Notes: generated by a model from the letters alone, not told the origin. A DNA stretch of 64,000 bases from CAZSAT01 sp964604675 (GCA_964604675.1 CAZSAT010000012.1:1-64000), one strand, 5' to 3'; positions 24,531 through 32,933 are shown, numbered from the stretch's first letter. Translations and numbers: made by a program.

Positions 24531-24779
24531 GTGCTCGCCTTGTTCGTCATCTTGTCCTGCGACAACAGCTGCATCCACCTCTGCCAGCAGTACGAGGCCT
24601 TCCTCGACCGCTGCGGCTACGGCTGGGCCAGCTGGTTCCGGGCGGAGGGCTGGGAGTCGATCGAGGACTGCTACGACGCCCACTGGGAGGCGGAGGAGTC
24701 CCAGCAAGCGACGTGCGAGACGCAGGCGGTCGATTGGTCCGAGCGCGGCTGCGACGAGGTCAGCGCGTACGCCGAGTAG
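24531..24779 (+). CDS. Small Cys-rich lipoprotein
   Basis: The 82-residue product begins MLALFVILSCDNSC from GTG 24531. The Cys at residue 10 is a lipobox candidate and six further Cys residues follow (in NSC, LCQQY, DRCGYG, EDCYD, ATCETQ, GCDEV), consistent with three disulfides. It is acidic and aromatic-rich. No family recognised. It has no obvious ribosome binding site. It lies 37 bases after the barrel-like gene. Confidence 0.5.
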   Translation: MLALFVILSCDNSCIHLCQQYEAFLDRCGYGWASWFRAEGWESIEDCYDAHWEAEESQQATCETQAVDWSERGCDEVSAYAE

Positions 24780-24806
24780 CTGCGGGACACGCCACCAGCA
24801 CGGTGT

Positions 24807-25715
24807 TCACGGCAGGTTCTCGGCCCGCGCCTTGTCGTCGAAGATGCAGGCATCGACCGATCCCTCCTCCGATCCGCTGGTCGCCTCCCACTGCCAGGTG
24901 AGCGCTCCGGTCGCGTCCCAGCACTGCACGAAGTCGACGATCGCGCCCTCGAAGAAGGTCTCGTTGACCACCGCGTCGGCGCGTCCAGCCCCGGTCTCGT
25001 CGAAGCGCGCACGGATGCTCGCGTCCACGTCGTCGCCGAGCGTGTCGGAGCTGCGGTACTCGAAGTCGCCACCGCCGTCCGGATCCGCGCCGAACCACCA
25101 GTCCGCGCTGGCCGGCTGCGCGCCGAAGCCGAAGGCCACGTCCTGGGCCTCGACGAGCACCTCGCCGTCGCCGCTCGAGTCGTAGGTCACGGTGACCACG
25201 CCCTCGCCCGGCTGATCGTCGAAGCGGTACTGCTGCGCCACGTCCCAGTCGAAGGCACCGACCCCCGTGCTGATCGCCTCGGCACCTCCGTAGTGGTACC
25301 CGTCCAGCAGCGGCTCCCAGGGTCCGTCAACGCTCTCGGCGACCGAGAAGGTCCAGGCGTAGTAGGCCCCGGTGCCGGATCGGCTCATCTCGCCCAGCAG
25401 CCAGGCGCCCGGGGCGAGGTCCCAGGCGCCGGGACCCCACCGGCGGTAGTCGGTGTCGCGTTCGGTGGGTGCCACGGCGCGCACCACATCGGTGGTCGCG
25501 GTGGTCTGGGCCAACAGGTTGTCGGTGCCCTCCAGGCTGCAGACGGTCAGGGTGTAGAGCGAGGCGACGTCGTCGCCGATCGCACCACAGCCCGGCGAGC
25601 CCGGGTAGGTCGCCGCGAGCTGCTCGCGGCCCGGTAGCGCTGCGAGGAAGTCCGCGTCCTCGAGGAAGACCTCGTTGGACAGCGACGCCCCGCATCCGAT
25701 GAGCCAGACCACCAT
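24807..25715 (-). CDS. Acidic lipoprotein encoded with the secreted caspase
   Basis: The 302-residue product begins MVVWLIGCGASLSNE: lipobox Cys at residue 8, no basic residue before it. The mature protein is strongly acidic and Gly-rich with alternating strands (AYYAWTFSVAES, GDGEVLVEAQDVAFGFG), resembling a beta-sandwich, and has a few Cys. No family recognised. Its ATG overlaps the caspase gene stop by one base (TGATG). It is the last gene of the ECF sigma operon and its product is probably envelope-located with the caspase. Confidence 0.65.
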   Translation of the reverse strand: MVVWLIGCGASLSNEVFLEDADFLAALPGREQLAATYPGSPGCGAIGDDVASLYTLTVCSLEGTDNLLAQTTATTDVVRAVAPTERDTDYRRWGPGAWDLAPGAWLLGEMSRSGTGAYYAWTFSVAESVDGPWEPLLDGYHYGGAEAISTGVGAFDWDVAQQYRFDDQPGEGVVTVTYDSSGDGEVLVEAQDVAFGFGAQPASADWWFGADPDGGGDFEYRSSDTLGDDVDASIRARFDETGAGRADAVVNETFFEGAIVDFVQCWDATGALTWQWEATSGSEEGSVDACIFDDKARAENLP

Positions 25716-27316
25716 CAGAAGCGGTAGCCCATCGCGAGGTAGCCGGCCGACAGGCCGAAGCCTCGCGTCTCCTCGTCGACCGCGTAGGGCACGTAGGTGC
25801 TCTGGAGCTCGAGCTCCAGCTGGAAGCGTCCGGGCTGCCAGCCGAGTCGTCCGACGAGCCCAGGTGCAAACGCGGTCATGGACTGGGTCGGCACCGCCTG
25901 CTCTTCGTCGAAGCTGCGCTCGGCCCACAGCAGGCCCACACGCAGGCCACCTGCAGCCTCGAAGGCCTTCCAGCTCGCGGCGTAGCCGAACCCGACCGCC
26001 CCTGTGACGTAGGTGAGGCCGACGGGAACGTCCGGCACGCTGGTGATCTGCAGCTCCGAGCGGCCCCCACCCCACGCGAGGTCGGCCGACGTCCAGGTGC
26101 GCCCCTCGAGGGCCTGCCGACGGACGGAGAGCCCCACGGCGGGCACGCGCGGCAGGTAGCTCGACGCGAAGGTGGCGTTGCTCGCCCCGATGGATCCCCA
26201 CAGGATCCGCGCGGAGGTCCGAGGCATGCGAGCTTCCCGCGCGAGCTCTTCCATGCTGCCCTTGGCGAGGTCGTTCTCGTACTCGACCGCGTGGAAGTCC
26301 TCGCCGAGCAGCTCGGTGACCTCGCCCTCCCAGGCCACCACGTCGGCCACCACGAGGTGGGTGGGGAAGCGCTGCTGGACCAGGTAGCGCCCCGGCCGAA
26401 CGGCCAGCTTCATCGGGGTGCCTTCCGCCCGGATCTCACCCACGAACGCCTTCCGCGTGGCGTCGAACACGCTGAAGTCGCCGTGCAGCTGGTCGCCGAA
26501 GCCCAGGAACGCGCGATCGGAGTCGAGCTCGGTGAGCACCACGGCGCCGGTCCCCGCGAGGTCCCACTCGAAGGTCGGGTGCTGGGTGCCGCTCCGGGTC
26601 GTGGAGGTGCGCAACACGGTCTGGTGGTAGACGTGCTCGTAGGCCTCGGACAGGGTGACGTGTCCGTCGTCGTCGGCGTCGGCTGCACCGTGCAGGCCGC
26701 TGACCAGGAAGTAGGTGAAGTAGGAGCCACCGATCTCGTCGCTCTCCTGGCTCGCCTCGTCGCCCGTCGAGCTGGTGATCACCACGGTCCCCGAGGCTTC
26801 CAGGCGCTCGGTCACGTCGAACACGAAGCCCGGTGCTCGGCTGCCGCCCTTCGTGCGCGTCAGCGTGCCCGACTGGCACGCGTCGAGCAAGGCCACCTTC
26901 ACGTCGGCGCCCGACCGCTCGAGCAGGGCGTCGATCTCGTCGTAGCTCAGCTCGGTTCGCCCGAGCTGCAGCCCGTTCTCGTCCGCGTGGCCCGAGTAGT
27001 AGAAGAGGAACACCACCTCGTCGCCCCGATCTTGGGACCACGCGATGTCGTCCTGGACCTCTCCCATGGCTCGAAGCAGCTGGTTGCGGGTGGCGCCCAG
27101 GTAGACACGGCTGTCCGCTTCGTGGAAGCCGCCCATCAGCGTCAGGACCTCGTTGACCTTCTCGGCGTCGCGCTCGGCGTAGTACAGCGGCCGACCCGAC
27201 TCCGCGCCGAGGTTGTTGCCCGCGAGGATGGCGATGCGTCGCACACCGGCCAGCGCGGGTTGGGCGGTGAGCACGGTCATGACGAGCACGACGAGCGTGC
27301 GGAAGGACCACCTCAC
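25715..27316 (-). CDS. Secreted caspase-family protease with C-terminal beta-rich domain
   Basis: The 533-residue product has a Sec signal (RTLVVLVMTVLTAQPALAG), so it acts outside the cytoplasm. The caspase (C14, p20-like) domain covers about residues 25-260 with the dyad His110 (YYSGHADENG) and Cys147 (LLDACQSGT). GNNLGAESGRPLYYAERDA and STGDEASQESDEIGGSYFTYFL are also typical. Residues about 390-533 contain amphipathic strands ending LAMGYRF, like an outer-membrane barrel or surface beta-domain. The GTG start overlaps the DUF4384 gene stop (GTGA). The operon is headed by an ECF sigma factor. Targets are unknown. Confidence 0.88.
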   Translation of the reverse strand: MRWSFRTLVVLVMTVLTAQPALAGVRRIAILAGNNLGAESGRPLYYAERDAEKVNEVLTLMGGFHEADSRVYLGATRNQLLRAMGEVQDDIAWSQDRGDEVVFLFYYSGHADENGLQLGRTELSYDEIDALLERSGADVKVALLDACQSGTLTRTKGGSRAPGFVFDVTERLEASGTVVITSSTGDEASQESDEIGGSYFTYFLVSGLHGAADADDDGHVTLSEAYEHVYHQTVLRTSTTRSGTQHPTFEWDLAGTGAVVLTELDSDRAFLGFGDQLHGDFSVFDATRKAFVGEIRAEGTPMKLAVRPGRYLVQQRFPTHLVVADVVAWEGEVTELLGEDFHAVEYENDLAKGSMEELAREARMPRTSARILWGSIGASNATFASSYLPRVPAVGLSVRRQALEGRTWTSADLAWGGGRSELQITSVPDVPVGLTYVTGAVGFGYAASWKAFEAAGGLRVGLLWAERSFDEEQAVPTQSMTAFAPGLVGRLGWQPGRFQLELELQSTYVPYAVDEETRGFGLSAGYLAMGYRF

Positions 27317-28041
27317 GGGCTCTTCTCCACCCGCACCACGTCCACGGCGTCGTCGGTCAGCGGCAGCTCCAGCAGGGCAGCGTGGCCGCCGCCCTCGAAG
27401 CTCAGCTCCACCAGGTCCACCGCTTCGCCCACGCTCCCGACTCCGAAGACCCCCACGAACACCTCGGGTCCAGGCGCGTCGTCCAAGGCCACGCTGAAGT
27501 CGAGCAGCTGGCGGCCGCCCGGGATGACCTCGCCGGGTGGTCCCTGCTCGTCCTCGGGGAAGAAGACCGTGATCGTTCCGGTGCCGTCCACGTTGACGAT
27601 GACGAGGCTGTCCAGGCCGTCGGCCCGGTAGGAGAACTGCACGCGGTCGCCGGGCGCCAGGGTCTCGCCGTCGACGCCGGGCCGGACCTCGCCGTCCTTG
27701 TCGACGAAGAAGTCGAGGTCCGCATGCCCCTTCGTGCCGTGGGTGCCCGGCTCGGGCGAGCGGATCGCCACCATGGCGAGGGCTGCCACCGTCAGCGGCA
27801 CCAGGACGGCGAACACGCCACGCCACCAGGGTGCCTTGTCCGGTGGCCGCTCGGCGGGCGGCTCCTCCACGCGGTGGCTCGCCGCACGGAGCGCAGCGAA
27901 GTCGAACGCCGGAAGCGGCTCCGCGGCGACCTCCCGCTCGAAGGCGGCCAACCGCTCGTCGTGGGCGCGGGGGAGCTCGCCGGACGACATCCGTCCGAGC
28001 TCGAGGCGCGACACACCGTCGTGGCGCTCGAGATCGATCAC
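27313..28041 (-). CDS. DUF4384-like single-pass membrane protein, possible anti-sigma factor
   Basis: The 242-residue product has a cytoplasmic N-terminal part (about 1-70, with RMSSGELPRAHDERLAAFE) and one membrane helix (WWRGVFAVLVPLTVAALAMVAI, about 73-94 in part). Its external domain (APGDRVQFSYRADG, VNVDGTGTITVFFPED, LDDAPGPEVFVGVFG) matches the DUF4384 pattern often found beside caspases. The gene follows the sigma gene with a GTGA overlap, the classical position of an anti-sigma factor. The N-terminus lacks a zinc-binding His-Cys-Cys motif. The anti-sigma role is inferred. Confidence 0.75.
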   Translation of the reverse strand: MIDLERHDGVSRLELGRMSSGELPRAHDERLAAFEREVAAEPLPAFDFAALRAASHRVEEPPAERPPDKAPWWRGVFAVLVPLTVAALAMVAIRSPEPGTHGTKGHADLDFFVDKDGEVRPGVDGETLAPGDRVQFSYRADGLDSLVIVNVDGTGTITVFFPEDEQGPPGEVIPGGRQLLDFSVALDDAPGPEVFVGVFGVGSVGEAVDLVELSFEGGGHAALLELPLTDDAVDVVRVEKSP

Positions 28042-28589
28042 GACATCACCCAGAACAGCACGAGCAACACGGCGGCAGCGCTCGTCACCGGGGCCGACTC
28101 CAGCACCCGGCGGGCGCGCTTGTAGAACGCGTCGATGCGCTTTCGCAGGGTCGGCTGGGACATGCCGAGCAGCTCCCCGACCTCCTTCCGCGACAGCTCG
28201 TCGAAGAAGAGGTGGATGACGATGGCCTGGGTCTCCTCGTCGCATCCAGCCAGCAGGGTGCGCACCGTGCGCTCGTCGTCCTTGGCACCCCCCGCGTGCT
28301 GCGTGTGTTCCTCGCCGAGGATGTCTTCGCGGTTGACGTGGTGTTTGGCTCGGCGGGACCGCCGGTTGCGGATCTGGTTCAGGCACCAGTTGGTGCTGAT
28401 CCGGTACATCCACGTCAGCGGGCTGGACTCGTCCCGGAAGGTGTCCCAGCTGCGGATGACTCGTGCGAAGGTCTCCTGCACGGCGTCGTGGGCATCCTCG
28501 TCGTTGCCCATGATGCGCCGGCAGCGGTTGTAGAGGATCGGACCGTACTGCTCGTAGAGCACCTGGACCTCGGCCTCGGTCGCCGGCAT
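28038..28589 (-). CDS. ECF-type RNA polymerase sigma factor with hydrophobic C-terminal tail
   Basis: The 183-residue product has sigma region 2 (LYEQYGPILYNRCRRIMGN, DAVQETFARVIRSWDTF, PLTWMYRISTNWCLNQIRN) and region 4 (FFDELSRKEVGELLGMSQPTLRKRIDAF, quoted in part). An acidic linker joins them. After region 4 the protein ends with about 15 hydrophobic residues (TSAAAVLLVLFWVMS), unusual for a cytoplasmic sigma factor and reminiscent of a tail anchor. It heads a four-gene coupled operon (sigma, DUF4384, caspase, lipoprotein) and probably controls it. GAAGGAGG precedes the ATG at good spacing. Confidence 0.92.
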   Translation of the reverse strand: MPATEAEVQVLYEQYGPILYNRCRRIMGNDEDAHDAVQETFARVIRSWDTFRDESSPLTWMYRISTNWCLNQIRNRRSRRAKHHVNREDILGEEHTQHAGGAKDDERTVRTLLAGCDEETQAIVIHLFFDELSRKEVGELLGMSQPTLRKRIDAFYKRARRVLESAPVTSAAAVLLVLFWVMS

Positions 28590-28721
28590 GCATCGCCTCC
28601 TTCAACCACCAGACCCGCGAGGGACGGGGAGGTGAAAGAGATTCTCGCTCAGTCGGCGACGCCGTGCGTGTGGAACCGGCCCGAGAGCGCTCGCCATCCG
28701 CTGGTGGCAGGGCCTGTCGGC
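28590..28721. promoter_or_regulatory. 132-bp region upstream of the ECF sigma operon
   Basis: This spacer lies between the sigma gene start and the end of the MFS gene, both on the minus strand. It must hold the sigma operon promoter. Only the ribosome binding site (GAAGGAGG just before 28589) is clear. No convincing sigma-70 hexamer pair or inverted repeat was seen. Confidence 0.3.
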
Positions 28722-29930
28722 CTACGCGCCGAGCAGGTCGGCGGGCTCCCTCAGGCCGCGCAGCCTCGCAGCGATCCAGATCACGCTCGCTCCCGTGACC
28801 ACGGTGACGAGTGCGAAGTGCCCCGCATAGCCCAGGGCGTCGGCGGAGAACCCCGCCAAGGCACCCGTGAGCCCGGTGCCGAGCACCACCACGCTCGCCT
28901 GCGCCGTGTAGTCGCTGCCCTCGTGGCGGACGCGGCAGGCATCCATCATCACGGTGAACAGGGCCGCGGTGGCGAGGCCACCGAAGAAGGTGTCGGCGCT
29001 GGTGACCAGGTAGAGCACCGGCGTGCTCGTGTAGCCGAGGGCCGGGAGGAGGTAGCCGGCCACCCCGAGGGTCTGGAGGGCGCCGAAGCCGATCAGCGCA
29101 CGTGTCCGTCCGAACCGCGCCACACCGAAGCCGCCCAGCAGGGCGCCGACGAGGCCGGCGGTGAAGCCCACGGTGCCCAGCATGAGGCCGAGGTCGGCCA
29201 GGTCGAGCCCGAGATCGATCAGCAGGGGCTTGGACATGCCGCTCGCCATGGCGTCGGGCCCCTTGTACGCGACCAGCACGAGGAGCCAGCGCCCGATGCC
29301 GGGCCGTCGCAGCAGGGCCAGGCCGGCCCGAAGCGTGGGCCGCTCGGCGGCGAGGAACGGCGCCTCGCGGTGCAGCGCGATGGGCACGGTGGCGAGAGCG
29401 AGCAGGCCAGCCATCACGGAAAACGTCGCGGCCCAACCCCAGCGTTCGAACGCCACCAGGAGGGCGCCACCGCCGACGATCATGCCCACCCGGTACCCAG
29501 CCACCTGCACGCCGTTGCCGGGGCCGCGCTCGGACGGGCTCAGGAGGCTGACCGCGAGTCCGTCGGTCGCGATGTCCTGGGTGGCGGCGAGGAGGTTGGT
29601 GATCAGCACCGCGCCGATCAGCACGGGGACCACGCTGTCTGCGGGTTCGAGGGCCGCGAGGGTGGCCATGGCGAGCACGGCGCCGGCCTGCAGCGGCAGG
29701 ATCCAGCTCTTGCGCCGCCCCACGCGCTCGGAGCCGTGGCGATCGACGAGAGGCGCCCAGAGGAACTTCAGGGCCCAGGGCGCGGCGAGCAGGCTGGTGA
29801 GCCCGATCGCGCCCAGCGACATGCCCTCCTGCCGGAGCACCGCCGGGAGGGCCTGGGTGAAGAAGCCGAAGGGCAGGCCCTGTGAGAGGTACAGCGTGGC
29901 GAGCAGCGCCAGCTTGGACGAGGTGGTCAA
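28722..29930 (-). CDS. Major facilitator superfamily transporter, AmpG-like
   Basis: The 402-residue inner-membrane protein has about 12 hydrophobic segments. The first loop motif APWALKFLWAPLVDRHG and the later AATQDIATDG are typical of AmpG-type muropeptide permeases and related MFS members. The start is a TTG at 29930 overlapping the Dus stop (TTGA). In AmpG the substrate is anhydromuropeptide; here it is inferred only from family likeness. It is in an operon behind the tRNA-dihydrouridine synthase, with no functional link evident. Confidence 0.85.
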   Translation of the reverse strand: MTTSSKLALLATLYLSQGLPFGFFTQALPAVLRQEGMSLGAIGLTSLLAAPWALKFLWAPLVDRHGSERVGRRKSWILPLQAGAVLAMATLAALEPADSVVPVLIGAVLITNLLAATQDIATDGLAVSLLSPSERGPGNGVQVAGYRVGMIVGGGALLVAFERWGWAATFSVMAGLLALATVPIALHREAPFLAAERPTLRAGLALLRRPGIGRWLLVLVAYKGPDAMASGMSKPLLIDLGLDLADLGLMLGTVGFTAGLVGALLGGFGVARFGRTRALIGFGALQTLGVAGYLLPALGYTSTPVLYLVTSADTFFGGLATAALFTVMMDACRVRHEGSDYTAQASVVVLGTGLTGALAGFSADALGYAGHFALVTVVTGASVIWIAARLRGLREPADLLGA

Positions 29931-30961
29931 GCTCGCCGCTCGGGGCGTTCGGCGTCCGTTGCGAAGATGGCGGCGAGCTGTGCTTCCGCCTCTTCGCGCG
30001 TCACCGCGCGGAGCACCGACTTGAGCTGCTCGTCTGGCACGGCGAGGCCCCCGAGCACCTGCTTCGAGACCATCTTCATGCGCCCCAGCGCCGCCTTCGG
30101 CCTCCCGGAGCTCGTCTCGACGGCGTCCCAGTACGCCATGAGCGCCCTGAGCCGCTCCACCGGGCTGGGCCCAACGACCTCCTCGCCGCGCAGCCACGCG
30201 CCGATGTGCCCGCAGAGCCATGGGTCGCGCATCGCGCCACGGCCCACCATCACCCCCGCGCAGCCCGTGTCCCGCAGCATGGCCTCGGCGCTGGCCAGGT
30301 CCACCACGTCGCCGTTGCCCACCACCGGCACCTCGACGGCGTCCACGGTCTCGGCGATCTTGTCGACCTGCCGCTCGCCGCCGTAGCCGTCTGCCCGGGT
30401 GCGCCAGTGCACCACCAGGGCCTCGGCACCCTCCGCCACGCAGATCCGTCCCACCTCGGGGGCATTGCGTGCGCCGGCATCGAAGCCGGAGCGCATCTTG
30501 ACGGTGAGCGGCAGCGTGGTGGCCGCCCGGACGGCACGCACGATGGCGCCAGCCAGTGCCGGCTCGCGCATCAGGGCAGACCCGCCGGAGTTCCGGCAGA
30601 CCTTCTTCGAGGGACAGCCCATGTTGATGTCGACCAGGTCGGCGCCGAGATCCTCCACCACCCGGGCGGCCTCGGCCATCACGGCCGGGTCTCTTCCGTA
30701 GAGCTGCACGCTCACCGGGTGCTCGTCGCCGTCGATGGCGGCGGTCTCCCACATCCTTCCACGGCCCGCTCGGAGGGCTGACGAGGCCACGAACTCGGTG
30801 GAGGTCAGGCCGGGTCGTCCGAGCTCGCGCACCAGGCGACGGAAGGGGAGGTCGGTCACCCCCTCCATGGGTGCGAGCGCCACGGCGGGCGCGATGCGCA
30901 GGTCGCGCACCGCGTACCAGGTCGGCAGACCGCGTGGTCCGGGTGGCGCCGAGTAGGGCAT
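29927..30961 (-). CDS. dus: tRNA-dihydrouridine synthase
   Basis: The 344-residue FMN enzyme reduces specific uridines in tRNA. It shows APMEGVTDLPFRRLVREL, INMGCPSKKVCRNSGGSALM with the catalytic Cys, TVKMRSGFD, VVHWRTRADGYGG and VPVVGNGDV ending in GRGAMRDPWL. The length is normal for DusA/B/C. The subfamily (DusB-like by overall pattern) is not certain. TTAGAA ends seven bases before the ATG on the minus strand. The divergent lipoprotein gene begins only 30 bases away. Confidence 0.93.
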   Translation of the reverse strand: MPYSAPPGPRGLPTWYAVRDLRIAPAVALAPMEGVTDLPFRRLVRELGRPGLTSTEFVASSALRAGRGRMWETAAIDGDEHPVSVQLYGRDPAVMAEAARVVEDLGADLVDINMGCPSKKVCRNSGGSALMREPALAGAIVRAVRAATTLPLTVKMRSGFDAGARNAPEVGRICVAEGAEALVVHWRTRADGYGGERQVDKIAETVDAVEVPVVGNGDVVDLASAEAMLRDTGCAGVMVGRGAMRDPWLCGHIGAWLRGEEVVGPSPVERLRALMAYWDAVETSSGRPKAALGRMKMVSKQVLGGLAVPDEQLKSVLRAVTREEAEAQLAAIFATDAERPERRA

Positions 30962-30991
30962 GCAGCGTTTCTAACGGGATAGGCCTGCACG
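30962..30991. promoter_or_regulatory. 30-bp divergent promoter region with two back-to-back boxes
   Basis: Start codons at 30961 (minus) and 30992 (plus) are 30 bases apart. On the plus side ATAGGC (30979-30984) ends seven bases before the ATG. On the minus side TTAGAA (30969-30974) ends seven bases before its ATG. The symmetrical spacing is the clearest example of the short-leader promoter pattern in this window. Confidence 0.4.
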
Positions 30992-31504
30992 ATGCTGTTC
31001 TGGTTCCTCGCTTGCGGCCCGAAGGCCGCACCAGCCGACTGGACCGACATCTCCGACGAGGTGGCCGTGTTCGGCACCGAGGCCGAGCTGGCGCTCGGTG
31101 ATGCCCGTCCCTTCGACGGTGAGCCGGTGACGCTGGCGGAGCAGGCCTTCGCCGAGGCGGAGCTGACCTTGGCCAGGATGAAGCAGGGAGGGCCCGAGCT
31201 CCTCGGCTGGGTGGAGCAGGTCCAGGCCCTGTGCGCCGTAGCCAGCGAAGAGCCCGCGCTGCGGGCGGCGTCCGCCGCTCGCCTCGGAGACGCGGCCAGG
31301 CTGGCGTGGGAGCAGGTGCTGTTGGCCGACGCGCCGCCGCTGCCCGAGGACCTCGCCGGCGCCGCGGAGCACGAGAAGAGCGAGCTCCGCGCTGTCTACT
31401 ACCAGCTCGGTCTCGAGGCCTACCGCGCGGCCCAGAGCGCTGCGGAGGCGGGGGACCCCTGGCATGCCCACGCGGCCTGGGGCCTGCGGCAGCTCAGAGG
31501 ATAG
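30992..31504 (+). CDS. Putative lipoprotein, helical, function unknown
   Basis: The 170-residue product begins MLFWFLACGPKAAPAD: Cys at residue 8 in a lipobox-like LAC-G, no charge before it. No alternative upstream start exists in the frame. The mature part is Ala/Glu-rich and helical (EQAFAEAELTLARMKQGG, ARLAWEQVLLAD). No family recognised. The next gene starts eight bases after its stop. Confidence 0.65.
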   Translation: MLFWFLACGPKAAPADWTDISDEVAVFGTEAELALGDARPFDGEPVTLAEQAFAEAELTLARMKQGGPELLGWVEQVQALCAVASEEPALRAASAARLGDAARLAWEQVLLADAPPLPEDLAGAAEHEKSELRAVYYQLGLEAYRAAQSAAEAGDPWHAHAAWGLRQLRG

Positions 31505-31512
31505 AGGCGCGC

Positions 31513-32082
31513 ATGCAGCCCAAGGCACGAGCCGTCGACGAGCAGGGCCGCCTGCTCGACCAGTCCCAGCCCACCCGCTTCCTCGCCGAGGCGGCGCCCG
31601 ACGGCACCACGCGCCTGGCGGTGGCCGTGCCCGCCGAGCGCCTCCAGGCCGTGCATGCCGCGATGGTCGACCTGCTGCAGGCGCCGCTCGGCGTGCTCTA
31701 CGTCCAGCTGGTCGACCGCCAGGCGGGGCAGCAGCACGAAGAGCCCAAGCGCTTCGTCGGGGTCGACCTGCAGCCCGCGTCGGTTCACGAGGCCATCGCG
31801 TCGGCTGCCGGCCTGGTCTATGGCGACGGGCGTCACCAGCTCTGGGTCAAGGGCGCTCGAGGTGCGCAGATCATCCTCGATGAGCTCGGCATGATCTGGA
31901 CCTACCCCGACGACCCCAGCTTCCGCGAAGCGCTCGCGCGGCTGGGCGTCGACGAGGGCGACGCGCCGTCGATCGGGGAGGCCGACTACGTGCGCGTGGA
32001 GCTGGTCGCCGAGGCGGACGTCCAGGAGGCGGCCCTGATCGCGCGGTTGGGGCTGCAGGAGCTGCCGGGCGGGTACCGGTAA
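31513..32082 (+). CDS. Conserved-looking hypothetical protein
   Basis: The 189-residue product is soluble, with no signal or membrane segment. It looks like a compact alpha/beta protein (RFLAEAAPDGTTRLAVAVP, VHAAMVDLLQAPLGVLYVQL, QLWVKGARGAQIILDELGMI). I do not recognise the family. It follows the lipoprotein by eight bases, with ATAGAG ending six bases before the ATG. The bacterioferritin gene converges on it 12 bases downstream. Confidence 0.65.
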   Translation: MQPKARAVDEQGRLLDQSQPTRFLAEAAPDGTTRLAVAVPAERLQAVHAAMVDLLQAPLGVLYVQLVDRQAGQQHEEPKRFVGVDLQPASVHEAIASAAGLVYGDGRHQLWVKGARGAQIILDELGMIWTYPDDPSFREALARLGVDEGDAPSIGEADYVRVELVAEADVQEAALIARLGLQELPGGYR

Positions 32083-32093
32083 GAGGCTCGGCC

Positions 32094-32570
32094 TCACTCC
32101 TTCAGCTGTTCGGCCAGCCAGCCGGGCAGCCCGATGTGGCCGATCTGTTCGAGCTGGGCCTCGATCCAGTCCACGTGCTCCTCTTCGCTGACGAGGATGG
32201 ACTCGAGCAGGTGACGGGTGCCGTTGTCGGCCCGGTCGCGGCACAGCGCGATGGCGGTGTTGAGCCGTGGCAGCGCGTCGTGCTCGAGCTTCAGGTCGAG
32301 CTCGAGCATCTCCTGGGGGTCCTCGCCGATGTTGACCTTGCCCAGACGCTGCACGTTCGGGAGTCCGCCCAGGAACAGGATCCGTTCGATGAGCTCGTCG
32401 GCGTGCTTCATCTCGTCGATCGACTCGTGCCGCACCTTCGCAGCGAGCCGCGCGTAGCCCCAGTTCGCGTACATCTTGGCGTGCAGGAAGTACTGGTTGA
32501 TCGCCGTGAGCTCGGCGGTCAGGACCTCGTTGAGCGCGGTGACGATCTCGCTGTCGAGGTGACGACCCAT
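32094..32570 (-). CDS. bfr: Bacterioferritin
   Basis: This 158-residue protein forms the 24-mer iron-storage shell. Ferroxidase ligands lie in ELTAINQYFLHAKM, ESIDEMKHADELIERILFLG and ILVSEEEHVDWIEAQ. The Met in IDEMKHAD matches the heme-ligating Met52 of the E. coli protein, so heme binding is expected. The length is normal. It lies 36 bases downstream of the bfd gene, and the pair are likely co-transcribed from the Fur-controlled promoter. A GGAGG lies just before the ATG. Confidence 0.95.
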   Translation of the reverse strand: MGRHLDSEIVTALNEVLTAELTAINQYFLHAKMYANWGYARLAAKVRHESIDEMKHADELIERILFLGGLPNVQRLGKVNIGEDPQEMLELDLKLEHDALPRLNTAIALCRDRADNGTRHLLESILVSEEEHVDWIEAQLEQIGHIGLPGWLAEQLKE

Positions 32571-32606
32571 GATGACCTCCGGAGGTGGAGGTCTAACCAG
32601 CCCACG

Positions 32607-32813
32607 TCAGCGCGTCGGCTCCTGCCGTCCGCTCCGGCGGTCCTGCACGGCCTGGCGATGGCCCTCCAGGAGCTCCAGGATCTGCTTGCAGCAGCTCCCA
32701 CAGTCGGTGCCGGCACGGAGGGCGTCGCCGACGTCCTTGAGGCTCTGGCAGCCGTCTTCCACGGCGTGGCGGATGTCCCTGTCGGTCTTGCCTTCGCAGA
32801 TGCAGACGATCAC
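32607..32813 (-). CDS. bfd: Bacterioferritin-associated ferredoxin
   Basis: This 68-residue [2Fe-2S] protein reduces ferric iron in bacterioferritin to release it. The four Cys ligands are in the BFD pattern: CIC near the N-terminus (MIVCICEG) and CGSCC (TDCGSCCKQILELL). The C-terminal tail is polar and variable. It precedes bfr on the same strand. A Fur-like box lies 44 bases upstream of the ATG, consistent with induction under iron starvation. Confidence 0.93.
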   Translation of the reverse strand: MIVCICEGKTDRDIRHAVEDGCQSLKDVGDALRAGTDCGSCCKQILELLEGHRQAVQDRRSGRQEPTR

Positions 32814-32856
32814 GAGCCACCTCCAACGGAACCTGAACGTCGTGTGCCGTTGTGAT

Positions 32857-32875
32857 GATACTGATAGTCAATTTC
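32857..32875. promoter_or_regulatory. Fur-box-like operator upstream of bfd-bfr
   Basis: GATACTGATAGTCAATTTC matches the 19-bp E. coli Fur consensus (GATAATGATAATCATTATC) at 15 of 19 positions. It stands out as an AT-rich patch in a very GC-rich region. It lies 44-62 bases upstream of the bfd start, where it would cover the promoter. Regulation by Fur is inferred from position and match. Confidence 0.65.
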
Positions 32876-32933
32876 AACTAGGGCGCGCAACCCCTTGCGG
32901 ATCTTTCTCGGGCGAGGCACCCGACGTGCAAGC

